From CAMDBL01 sp964498125 (GTDB taxonomy: Bacteria; Pseudomonadota; Alphaproteobacteria; Rhizobiales; Hyphomicrobiaceae): 64,000 nucleotides of DNA. The notes under the pieces are model-generated. The model did no database searches. It was not told the origin of the DNA and saw only the letters and a list, made by a program, of their open reading frames with translations. The stretch spans positions 1 through 64,000 of the forward strand of contig CAZCGE010000113.1 in the NCBI GenBank assembly GCA_964498125.1. The letters run 5' to 3'. A program made the translations under genes and the position numbers. Below are positions 15,203 to 22,464 of the stretch, in pieces. Each line of letters begins with the position of its first letter. Position 1 is the stretch's first letter.

Positions 15203-15528
15203 GCCAGCACCACGGCGTAGACGGCCCGCGCGCCCAACGCCAGCAATGCGCCGCCAAAAACCCACATGATGGCGTCCTGCACGCGGGTGTCGAGCCGCGT
15301 CCACTCGCTGAGCACCGCACGCACGCCGATGGCCCCGTGTGTGGCGGCCAGCGCGACGAACACCGCGTAGAACAGACCCCAGCCAAGGCTGCCGCGCGTG
15401 CGGCCGAGAATATCGGCGGCCGACAGCCCTTGGCCGCTGGCATAGAGAATGACGGCGATGTGCACGAGGATCAGCGGCGCCATCAGTGCGGCCGTCAGGC
15501 GTTGCAGCAGGTAGCGGCGGAAGGTCAT
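15199..15528 (-). CDS. Succinate dehydrogenase/fumarate reductase membrane anchor (SdhD/FrdD-like)
   Basis: 109-residue three-helix membrane protein. LLQRLTAALMAPLILVH near the N-terminus carries a His expected to bind heme, and HGAIGVRAVLSEW lies before the third helix, as in SdhD and related anchors. It overlaps the SdhC-like gene by 4 bases, so the two are coexpressed as a heterodimer. The catalytic SdhA subunit is absent from the window. Confidence 0.72.
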   Translation of the reverse strand: MTFRRYLLQRLTAALMAPLILVHIAVILYASGQGLSAADILGRTRGSLGWGLFYAVFVALAATHGAIGVRAVLSEWTRLDTRVQDAIMWVFGGALLALGARAVYAVVLA

Positions 15529-15724
15529 GGGTTGTTCGCTCTCCGAACGTGAACGGCGCCTTCACCCTAAGCAGGGTTGCTGTTTTCGCCAACAGGCGTT
15601 CAACGCACTCCGGGTTAATGGCAGCGTGGTGGGCCAGCTCCGCTTTGACGAATGCCGCGGATGGCCCTATCTGGACCTGCGACCGTCCGGCTGCCACGCC
15701 CTCTCGAGTTCAGCACCCATCCGT

Positions 15725-16696
15725 ATGCAGTCAGAACCCATGCCTCCTCTGGTCCACGGCGTTTACGGCAAGGTGCCAGATGGTCTGGTCGAGTGCCCCG
15801 ACGGCAGCCTGCAATGCTCGCCACGCGTTCCAGGCTGCACGGTGCTCTCGGACCTGCCGCCGGCAAGCTGCCCCGGTCTCATTGTCCACGCGCCCGCCAG
15901 CACGATCGAGCGCCGCCACGTCTTGGCACTGGCGCTGCGTGCGCTGGTTCCCGGCGGCGACCTGACCGTTTTGGCCGCCAACAGCAAGGGTGGCATGCGG
16001 TTGGCCGATGAGCTGACCGCGTTCGGCTGCGGCATCGCGGCAAGCCACAGACGGCACTACCAGATCATGCGTACGCAGCGCCCCACGCATGTCGTCAATC
16101 TCGATGACGCGATCGAAGCAGGCTCGCCCCGGCTACTGCCCGAACTCGGCTTGTGGTCACAACCTGGCGTGTTCAGCTGGGATCGGATCGATCCCGGCAG
16201 CCAATTGCTGCTCGACCATCTGCCAGTCCTCACCGGCCACGGCGCCGATCTGGGCTGCGGCATCGGCGTGCTGGCCCGTGCCATTCGCCATGGCGCCGAG
16301 GCCCCACGCATGACCCTGATCGACATCGATCAACGCGCGTTGGCGATGGCGCGATGCAATGTGCCAGGTGACGGCGTCACGCTGCTGTGGGCCGATGTAC
16401 GCACGGCGCCGAATTTGCCGGCGGGACTGGATTTCGTCGTGATGAATCCGCCGTTTCATGACGGCGACGCGGAGGATCGCGCCCTGGGCCAGGCCTGCAT
16501 CCAGAAAGCGTCGGCCATGCTACGGCCCAATGGCGTGCTGTGGCTGACGGCCAACCGGCACCTGCCCTATGAGGCGACACTGAAACCCCTGTTCCGCACG
16601 GTGGACCAGCTCGCCCAAGCCAACGGCTATAAGATCTTCATGGCCAGAAAAGCGTCCGCGACGGCGCGCGACGCCACCACGAGGGGCCGCCGATGA
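15725..16696 (+). CDS. rsmC: Class I SAM methyltransferase, RsmC-like 16S rRNA (guanine-N2) methyltransferase
   Basis: 323-residue protein with the RsmC layout: a degenerate N-terminal methyltransferase-like domain and a C-terminal active one. The SAM motif ADLGCGIGVLA is at about 174-184 and the catalytic NPPF at 241-244, which suits N2 methylation of guanine (G1207 in E. coli). ATG 15725 was chosen; ATG 15740 is equally possible and neither has a strong ribosome binding site. It overlaps rsuA by ATGA, so two small-subunit rRNA modifying enzymes are coupled. Confidence 0.82.
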   Translation: MQSEPMPPLVHGVYGKVPDGLVECPDGSLQCSPRVPGCTVLSDLPPASCPGLIVHAPASTIERRHVLALALRALVPGGDLTVLAANSKGGMRLADELTAFGCGIAASHRRHYQIMRTQRPTHVVNLDDAIEAGSPRLLPELGLWSQPGVFSWDRIDPGSQLLLDHLPVLTGHGADLGCGIGVLARAIRHGAEAPRMTLIDIDQRALAMARCNVPGDGVTLLWADVRTAPNLPAGLDFVVMNPPFHDGDAEDRALGQACIQKASAMLRPNGVLWLTANRHLPYEATLKPLFRTVDQLAQANGYKIFMARKASATARDATTRGRR

Positions 16697-17445
16697 GCGC
16701 GTCCGCGCCAACCCTGCGACTGGATCGCCTGCTCGCCAACATGGGGTATGGCTCGCGCAAGGAGATGCAGGGGCTCGTCAAGAATGGCCGTGTGCTGCTC
16801 GATGGCGAACTCGTCACGGATGCCGGCATGCATGTTCCGGTGGCGCCGGCATTGAGCCAGCGCATGCTCGTGGCCGGCGTCGCCCTCGATCCGCCGCCGG
16901 GGCTGGTGCTGCTGATGCACAAGCCGCTGGGCGTCACCTGCAGCCACAAGGAGATCGGGCCGCTCGTCTATCAGCTCTTGCCGCCACGCTGGCGCGTGCG
17001 CAAGCCCGCGATCTCGACGATCGGTCGCCTCGACAAGGAGACATCAGGCCTGTTGCTGCTGACCGATGACGGCGGGGTACTGCATCGCGCCATTGCGCCT
17101 AAGAGCAACATCGCCAAACGCTATCGTGCGACGCTCGCCCGTCCGCTGCGGGGCGAGGAAGCCGACATCCTGGCATCGGGCACCTTGCTGCTGGAGGGTG
17201 AAGACAAGCCGCTGTTGCCGGTGGTCATGGACATCGTCGCGGATGCTCCTGCCAGCGCGCCGGTGGTGCATGTCACGCTGACCGAGGGCCGGTATCACCA
17301 AGTCCGCCGCATGTTCGCGGCGCTGGGAAATCACGTCTTAGCCCTGCATCGCGACCGGTTCGGCGGCTTATCCTTGCCGGCCGACCTTGCCCCCGGTCAG
17401 TATCGCATCCTCGATGCGGCAGCGACGGACTCGATTTTTGACTGA
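16693..17445 (+). CDS. rsuA: 16S rRNA pseudouridine synthase RsuA family
   Basis: 250-residue pseudouridine synthase. An N-terminal S4 domain (RLDRLLANMGYGSRKE, residues 9-24) is followed by the catalytic domain with Asp114 in GRLDKETSGLL. The closing EGRYHQVRRMFAALGNHV block is typical of the RsuA/RluB/E/F group. Similarity and pairing with rsmC favour RsuA (U516 of 16S rRNA), but RluE-type specificity is not excluded. Translationally coupled to rsmC. Confidence 0.9.
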   Translation: MSASAPTLRLDRLLANMGYGSRKEMQGLVKNGRVLLDGELVTDAGMHVPVAPALSQRMLVAGVALDPPPGLVLLMHKPLGVTCSHKEIGPLVYQLLPPRWRVRKPAISTIGRLDKETSGLLLLTDDGGVLHRAIAPKSNIAKRYRATLARPLRGEEADILASGTLLLEGEDKPLLPVVMDIVADAPASAPVVHVTLTEGRYHQVRRMFAALGNHVLALHRDRFGGLSLPADLAPGQYRILDAAATDSIFD

Positions 17446-17458
17446 GGAGCGCTGCCGC

Positions 17459-18175
17459 TCACAGCTCGCCCCGGATATACGCCTGCATGGCGCGCCGCTT
17501 GAGGCCGGCGATCGCGCGGGTCGGGTCGAGTTGCTTGGGGCAATGCTCGACGCAGGCTTGATGCGAATGGCAGCTCTGGCAGCCGCCGTTGGCGGTGATG
17601 GCTGCAAGGCGTTGGCGCTGGCCGCCATCGCGCGTGTCGTTGACCAGCGTCCAGGCGCGATTGAGTGCCGCGGGGCCGAGGTAGTCCGCGTTCCAGCGTA
17701 CCGTGTCGCACGCCGACCAGCACACGGCGCAATTGATGCACTCTATTGCCGCGTCGGCCTCCCGGCGTTGCGCGCTATCCGGCAAGATGCGCTCGATGTC
17801 GTCGGCGCGCGACCGCGACGGCACGAAGCGCGCATCGGCCTTCTGCCAGGCCTCGAAGAACCGCGTCATGTCGACGACGAGATCCTTGATCACCGGCAGG
17901 TTGGCGAGCGGGCCGATCTCGATCACGCCGTCGGCGGCGACCTTCGCCACGTGCGTGCGGCAGGTCCAGCGCGGGCGACCGTTGACTGTCATGGCGCAGG
18001 AGCCGCACATGCCGACGCGGCAGGCGAAGCGATACGCCAGCGACGGGTCGAGGTGGCGCTGCACGTAGGTGACGAGGTCGAGCACGGTCTGGTTTGCGCG
18101 CTGTGGCACGGCATAGCTGCGATAGGCGCCGGTCTCGCCGCCGCGCCAAAGCGATACCTGCAGTGTGTCGCTCAT
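17459..18175 (-). CDS. Succinate dehydrogenase/fumarate reductase iron-sulfur subunit (SdhB-like)
   Basis: 238-residue electron-transfer subunit. The [2Fe-2S] ligands are Cys52, 57, 60 and 72; the [4Fe-4S] and [3Fe-4S] ligands are in CINCAVCWSAC (146-156) and GGCQSCHSHQACVEHCP (199-212). It passes electrons between a flavoprotein and membrane quinone. It follows the sulfite-oxidase-family gene by 7 bases, so those two form an operon. SdhC/D-like genes lie beyond the rsmC-rsuA pair. No SdhA is present here; the flavoprotein may be elsewhere or have been lost. Confidence 0.88.
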   Translation of the reverse strand: MSDTLQVSLWRGGETGAYRSYAVPQRANQTVLDLVTYVQRHLDPSLAYRFACRVGMCGSCAMTVNGRPRWTCRTHVAKVAADGVIEIGPLANLPVIKDLVVDMTRFFEAWQKADARFVPSRSRADDIERILPDSAQRREADAAIECINCAVCWSACDTVRWNADYLGPAALNRAWTLVNDTRDGGQRQRLAAITANGGCQSCHSHQACVEHCPKQLDPTRAIAGLKRRAMQAYIRGEL

Positions 18176-18182
18176 CTTGGTC

Positions 18183-19319
18183 CTATCTGACGGTGACACT
18201 GACGCGATGCACGACGTTGTTGCCGAAACCGGCATTGTCCCAACGCGGCTCGAGCGGTTGCGTCGCGCCGTTGGCATCGGTGGCGCGACAGGCCAGCTCG
18301 TGCTCGCCAGGATCAGCATGCCATGTCGCACGCCAGTGTTGCCACGCATAGCGAACCGACTCGAGCGGCGAAGGCGGATCGAACTCCGCCACCTGCCAAC
18401 GCCCATCGATACCCAGCTCGACCTTGGCGATGGGAATGCCGCTCCCCGACCAGGCGCGGCCCATGATCTCGACAGGGCCGCGCTCGACCAGGCGGCGACG
18501 CGAATACCAGTCGGGAATGCCGGGCGGCGCCAGCAGTGATTTGACGCGCATGGTGGTCACCGGCACGCCCGGATCGCCCGGTCCGGCGCGGTACTTGTAG
18601 GTGCCGACCTGCTGGAAACCGGTGTAGGGCTGGGCCAGCACCTCGATGCTGTCGAGCCACTTGACGCTGGCCATGCCGTACCAGCCGGGCACGATCAGAC
18701 GCAGCGGATAGCCGTGCTGCGGCAGCAGCGGCTGGCCATTCATCGCCCAGACCAGCAGCACCTCCTCGCGCTTGGCCATGTCGACCGTCAGGCTGCGGCC
18801 AAAGTTGTGCTCGACGCCCTTGTCGAAGCCGCGGTCGGCGCCAATGCAGGCGACTTCGACGGCATCCTCCATGAGCCCGGCGCGCGCCAGCACATGATGC
18901 AAGGGCGTTCCGGTCCACTCAGCCGTGCCGACCGCCTCGTAGCCCCAGGGCTGCGTCGGAAAGCGCGGTTCCATATGGATGCGGCCATTGCCGGCGCACT
19001 CCATCGTCACCCTGAGCGTGCGGGCGGGTAGCGCCATGATGTCTTCCAGGCCGATCGTGCGCGGATGCTGCACGTGACCTTCGATCGTGACAGCCCAGGT
19101 GGCCGCGTCGGCAGCTGGCACATCGAAGTGGCTCAACAGATAGTGCATGCCGGCCGGCGTCACGTCGTAGCGCAGCCCCTCCAGCATCAGGCCGGAATTG
19201 CGGTTGGCGAGCGCCACCTCCTCGGCGGTGAATTCGCCGGTGCGGTGCAGGCGCGAAACCTGGTCGAAGAAGGGATGGGCCGTCGTCATAGGGTGCTCGT
19301 CATGGGTCACGTCATTCAT
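18183..19319 (-). CDS. Sulfite oxidase family molybdopterin oxidoreductase
   Basis: 378-residue protein of the SoxC/sulfite oxidase family. Cys108 in MECAGNGR is the molybdenum-coordinating cysteine. GWYGMASVKWLD lies in the cofactor domain, and residues about 255-378 form the Mo-co dimerisation domain with ELACRATDANGATQP. No signal peptide is seen, so it looks cytoplasmic or exported with a partner. Start at MNDVTHDEHP (19319) or at MTTAHPFF (19289); neither has a clear ribosome binding site. It is transcribed with the SdhB-like gene downstream. Substrate may be sulfite or another compound. Confidence 0.85.
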   Translation of the reverse strand: MNDVTHDEHPMTTAHPFFDQVSRLHRTGEFTAEEVALANRNSGLMLEGLRYDVTPAGMHYLLSHFDVPAADAATWAVTIEGHVQHPRTIGLEDIMALPARTLRVTMECAGNGRIHMEPRFPTQPWGYEAVGTAEWTGTPLHHVLARAGLMEDAVEVACIGADRGFDKGVEHNFGRSLTVDMAKREEVLLVWAMNGQPLLPQHGYPLRLIVPGWYGMASVKWLDSIEVLAQPYTGFQQVGTYKYRAGPGDPGVPVTTMRVKSLLAPPGIPDWYSRRRLVERGPVEIMGRAWSGSGIPIAKVELGIDGRWQVAEFDPPSPLESVRYAWQHWRATWHADPGEHELACRATDANGATQPLEPRWDNAGFGNNVVHRVSVTVR

Positions 19320-19415
19320 ACCGAGGCGCGGCGATAACATCCAGTGACACGTCCCGCGCGGTCGTCACCCCAAGGGTGATTCAATCCATCCCGTTACGCT
19401 CTCCCTCTCCGCCGT

Positions 19416-19478
19416 CCCGGAAGCCGCGCCGCGACAGGCTCGCCGCGTTCCAAACGGCCCATGGCGCGGCTATCCGGG
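19416..19478. repeat. REP-like palindrome, copy 2
   Basis: The arms CCCGGAAGCCGCGC (19416-19429) and GCGCGGCTATCCGGG (19464-19478) match the copy at 6270 but are separated by 34 bases instead of 4. GATCTTCACCGTT follows as in the first copy. The 257-base region 19320-19576 holds this and a CCCGGCTCTCCGC element, and no gene. Confidence 0.7.
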
Positions 19479-19576
19479 ATCTTCACCGTTCTGAAGCTGG
19501 GGAAGATCCCGGCTCTCCGCTCGCGCCGTGAACGGCGCGGCTGCGGCCGTGAAGGCGGAGGAAAGGGAGAATTAAA

Positions 19577-20524
19577 TCATCCTGATTCCCCCTTGCGCCG
19601 CCGCTTCGCCTTGCCGGCGGGCGCCAGGTCGACGGCGGTGAGAGCAAACACCTCGCCCTCGCTTTCGGCGGTATCGAGCCACAGGAAGGGCAAGTGCGGA
19701 AAGAGCGTTTCGAGCCGCTCACGTCCCGCGCCGATCTCGACGACGAGCATGCCGTGCGGCGCCAGGTGCGCGGCGGCTTCGGCCAGGATACGGCGCACCA
19801 GATCGAGGCCATCCTCGCCGCCGTCGTGCGCCAGGCGCGGCTCGGCGCGATACTCGGGCGGGAAAGCGGCCACGGCAGCCGTCGTGACATAGGGCGGATT
19901 GCAGATGATCAGATCATAGCGCTCGCCGGCAAGTGCGGCGAACAGGTCGGATCGCACCAGCCGGACGCGATCCGCCAGCCCGTAATCCGCGACATTGCGC
20001 TGCGCCACCGCCAGCGCATCGGCGGATAGGTCCGCGGCATCGACCTGCGCGTCCGCAAACGTCAGCGCCGCCAGGATGGCCAGGCAGCCCGAGCCGGTAC
20101 ACAGATCGAGCACACGGCCGACGTCCGCGGGCTCCAGACCCAGCACGCGCGGGTCTTCCGGCTCGACCGGCGCGCACAGCAATTCGCCGATAAACGAGCG
20201 CGGCACGATCACCCGCTCGTCGATATGGAATTTATGGCCACCGATGTAGGCGGCGCCGACCAGGTAGGCGGCCGGCTTGCGCGTTGCAATGCGCGCCTCG
20301 ATCACGGCGGCGATGGCCTGCCGCTCGGCCAGCGTCAGCCGCGCGTCAAGCCAGGGGTCGAGCGTTTCGATCGGCAAATGCAGCGTCGAGAGGATGAGGA
20401 AGGCCGCCTCGTCGAGCGCGGTGCTGGCGCCATGGCCGTATGCCAAACCGGCGGCGTTGAACCGGCTGACGCCATGGCGCAGCCAGTCGCGCAGGGTCAC
20501 CAGCTCATCGATCGGGCTGGCCAT
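19577..20524 (-). CDS. prmB: 50S ribosomal protein L3 N5-glutamine methyltransferase
   Basis: 315-residue PrmB-type methyltransferase that modifies a glutamine of ribosomal protein L3. The N-terminal YGHGASTALDEAAFLILSTL block is characteristic of PrmB rather than PrmC. SAM binding is by LDLCTGSGCLAI (139-150) and the catalytic motif NPPYV is at 209-213. It lies 5 bases downstream of prfC on the same strand, so a translation-related pair is transcribed together. A lysine/arginine-rich C-terminal tail is extra. Confidence 0.9.
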   Translation of the reverse strand: MASPIDELVTLRDWLRHGVSRFNAAGLAYGHGASTALDEAAFLILSTLHLPIETLDPWLDARLTLAERQAIAAVIEARIATRKPAAYLVGAAYIGGHKFHIDERVIVPRSFIGELLCAPVEPEDPRVLGLEPADVGRVLDLCTGSGCLAILAALTFADAQVDAADLSADALAVAQRNVADYGLADRVRLVRSDLFAALAGERYDLIICNPPYVTTAAVAAFPPEYRAEPRLAHDGGEDGLDLVRRILAEAAAHLAPHGMLVVEIGAGRERLETLFPHLPFLWLDTAESEGEVFALTAVDLAPAGKAKRRRKGESG

Positions 20525-20529
20525 GGCTG

Positions 20530-22203
20530 TTATCCCCGCTGCACCGTTTTAACGTCGGTGAAGCGGATGACCGGGTTGCGCTCCATGGTCCAGCTCAGGT
20601 TGAAGTCCGAGGTCGGAAGAAATACCGTATCGCCTTCGAGGTCGGTGGCGACCGCCGACTTCTGCTTGTCGATGAAGCGGGCAAGCTCGGCGGGATCATC
20701 CGCGCTGATCCAGCGCACGCCGTCGCAGGGCGCTGATTCAAAAACGATCGGCAGGCTGTACTCATTGGCCAGCCGGTCGGCGAGCACGTCGAGCTGCAGT
20801 GCGCCGATGACACCGACGATTGGCGCTGTGCCGTCGAGCGGCTGGAACAGCTGCACCACACCTTCCTCGGCCATCTCGCGCAACGCTTCGCGCAGCTTCT
20901 TGGCGCGGATCGCGTCCTCGAGCCTGATCCGGCGCAGCACCTCGGGCGCGAAGCTCGGGATGCCGAGGAACGACAGGTCCTCGCCCTCGGTCAGCACGTC
21001 GCCGATGCGCAAGAGGCCCTTGTTGGGGATACCGACGACATCGCCGGCGAAGGCCTCCTCGGCCAGCGAACGGTCTTGGGCGAAGAAAAACTGCGGCGCT
21101 ACCAGCACCACCTGCTTGCCGGTCCTGACCAGCTTGACCTTCATGCCGCGCGTTAGTCTGCCTGAGCAAATGCGCATGAAGGCGATGCGGTCGCGGTGGT
21201 TGGGGTCCATGTTGGCCTGGATCTTGAAGATCAGGCCGGTCATAGCCGGCTCCGCCGCCTCGACGATGCGCGATTGCGCCTTCTGGCTGCGCGGCGGCGG
21301 CGCATGCGCGATCAGCGCGGTCAGCAGGTCGCGCACGCCAAAGTTTTTCAGCGCGCTGCCGAAGAACACTGGCGTCAGCGTGCCCTGGCGGAACGCGGCC
21401 AGATCGAAGCGGCCGCAGGCGCCATGCACCAGCTCGATCTCTTCGCGCCAGCGCGCCGCGGCATCCGCGTCGAGCAGCTCGTCGATCATCGGATCGCCGG
21501 GGCCCGACACCGGTGTGCCGTCGTCTTCTTTGTCCAATTGGCGGATGCGCGGGCTGCCCAGATCGAAGGTGCCCTTGAAGTCGCGGCCACGCCCGACCGG
21601 CCAGACCATCGGCGCGGTTTCCAGCGCCAAGGTCTTCTCGATCTCGTCCAAGAGTTCGAACGGCTCGCGGCTTTCCCGATCCATTTTGTTGACGAAGGTA
21701 ATGATCGGGATGTCGCGCAGGCGGCAGATCTCGAACAGCTTGCGCGTGCGCGATTCGATGCCGCGGGCGCCGTCGATCACCATGATGGCGGAATCGACCG
21801 CCGTCAGCGTCCGGTAGGTGTGGTCGGAGAAATCTTCGTGGCCCGGCGTGTCGAGCAGATTAAAGATCGCGCCGCCGTACTCGAAGGTCATCACCGAGGT
21901 GGCCACCGAGATGCCGCGCGCCCGCTCGATCGCCATCCAGTCCGAGCGCGTCGAGCGCCGATCCTTCTTGGCGCGCACCTGGCCGGCGAGCTGGATGGCG
22001 CCGCCGAACAGCAGCAGCTTCTCGGTCAGCGTCGTCTTGCCGGCGTCGGGGTGCGAGATGATGGCGAACGTGCGGCGGCGGGCGATCTCGCTCTGCAGGC
22101 GGCCAGCCGGTGCGGCCGCGGCGGGCGCGGATCCATCATGCTGGCGCTCGGAAGTCGGGGTGTCCAAGGTCGTGTCCAATCGGTCAGAAAGCGCGAACCC
22201 CAT
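20530..22203 (-). CDS. prfC: Peptide chain release factor 3
   Basis: 557-residue translational GTPase RF3, which removes RF1/RF2 from ribosomes after termination. G-motifs are clear: ISHPDAGKTTL near residue 50, DTPGHEDFS, and NKMD, followed by the domain II/III region ending in MERNPVIRFTDV. The C-terminal segment VGVIGALQLDVLADRLANEYS is typical of RF3 and distinguishes it from EF-G. I chose ATG 22203, which leaves a 45-residue Ser/Ala/Pro-rich arm before the GTPase domain; the longer frame to 22281 is less likely. Confidence 0.94.
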   Translation of the reverse strand: MGFALSDRLDTTLDTPTSERQHDGSAPAAAAPAGRLQSEIARRRTFAIISHPDAGKTTLTEKLLLFGGAIQLAGQVRAKKDRRSTRSDWMAIERARGISVATSVMTFEYGGAIFNLLDTPGHEDFSDHTYRTLTAVDSAIMVIDGARGIESRTRKLFEICRLRDIPIITFVNKMDRESREPFELLDEIEKTLALETAPMVWPVGRGRDFKGTFDLGSPRIRQLDKEDDGTPVSGPGDPMIDELLDADAAARWREEIELVHGACGRFDLAAFRQGTLTPVFFGSALKNFGVRDLLTALIAHAPPPRSQKAQSRIVEAAEPAMTGLIFKIQANMDPNHRDRIAFMRICSGRLTRGMKVKLVRTGKQVVLVAPQFFFAQDRSLAEEAFAGDVVGIPNKGLLRIGDVLTEGEDLSFLGIPSFAPEVLRRIRLEDAIRAKKLREALREMAEEGVVQLFQPLDGTAPIVGVIGALQLDVLADRLANEYSLPIVFESAPCDGVRWISADDPAELARFIDKQKSAVATDLEGDTVFLPTSDFNLSWTMERNPVIRFTDVKTVQRG

Positions 22204-22464
22204 AGCGCATATGGGTCGGAGAGTCTCGCGATGCGGCGAAAGGGCCAATCGCAAATCGGCCACATCGTGCCCCCCTCTCACCAGGTACCTCCTGGGTCAG
22301 GCCCTGCGAGCTTGGTAAAATTGGCGCTTTGCCGCGTTATGGCCGCACTCAGGCGGGAAAAATAGTGCTTGCGGCCAAACTGGTGTGACGTAAGCGGCAC
22401 TGGTGCCCGCTCCTGCGGCCAGGCTATATCTGCGGCCACCACGGGAGGATTGGGACACGTCGGC

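Noticed and set aside
20225..21817. A 530-codon plus-strand frame across prmB and prfC
   Set aside because: Ser/Arg-rich with no domain; it spans two real minus-strand genes.
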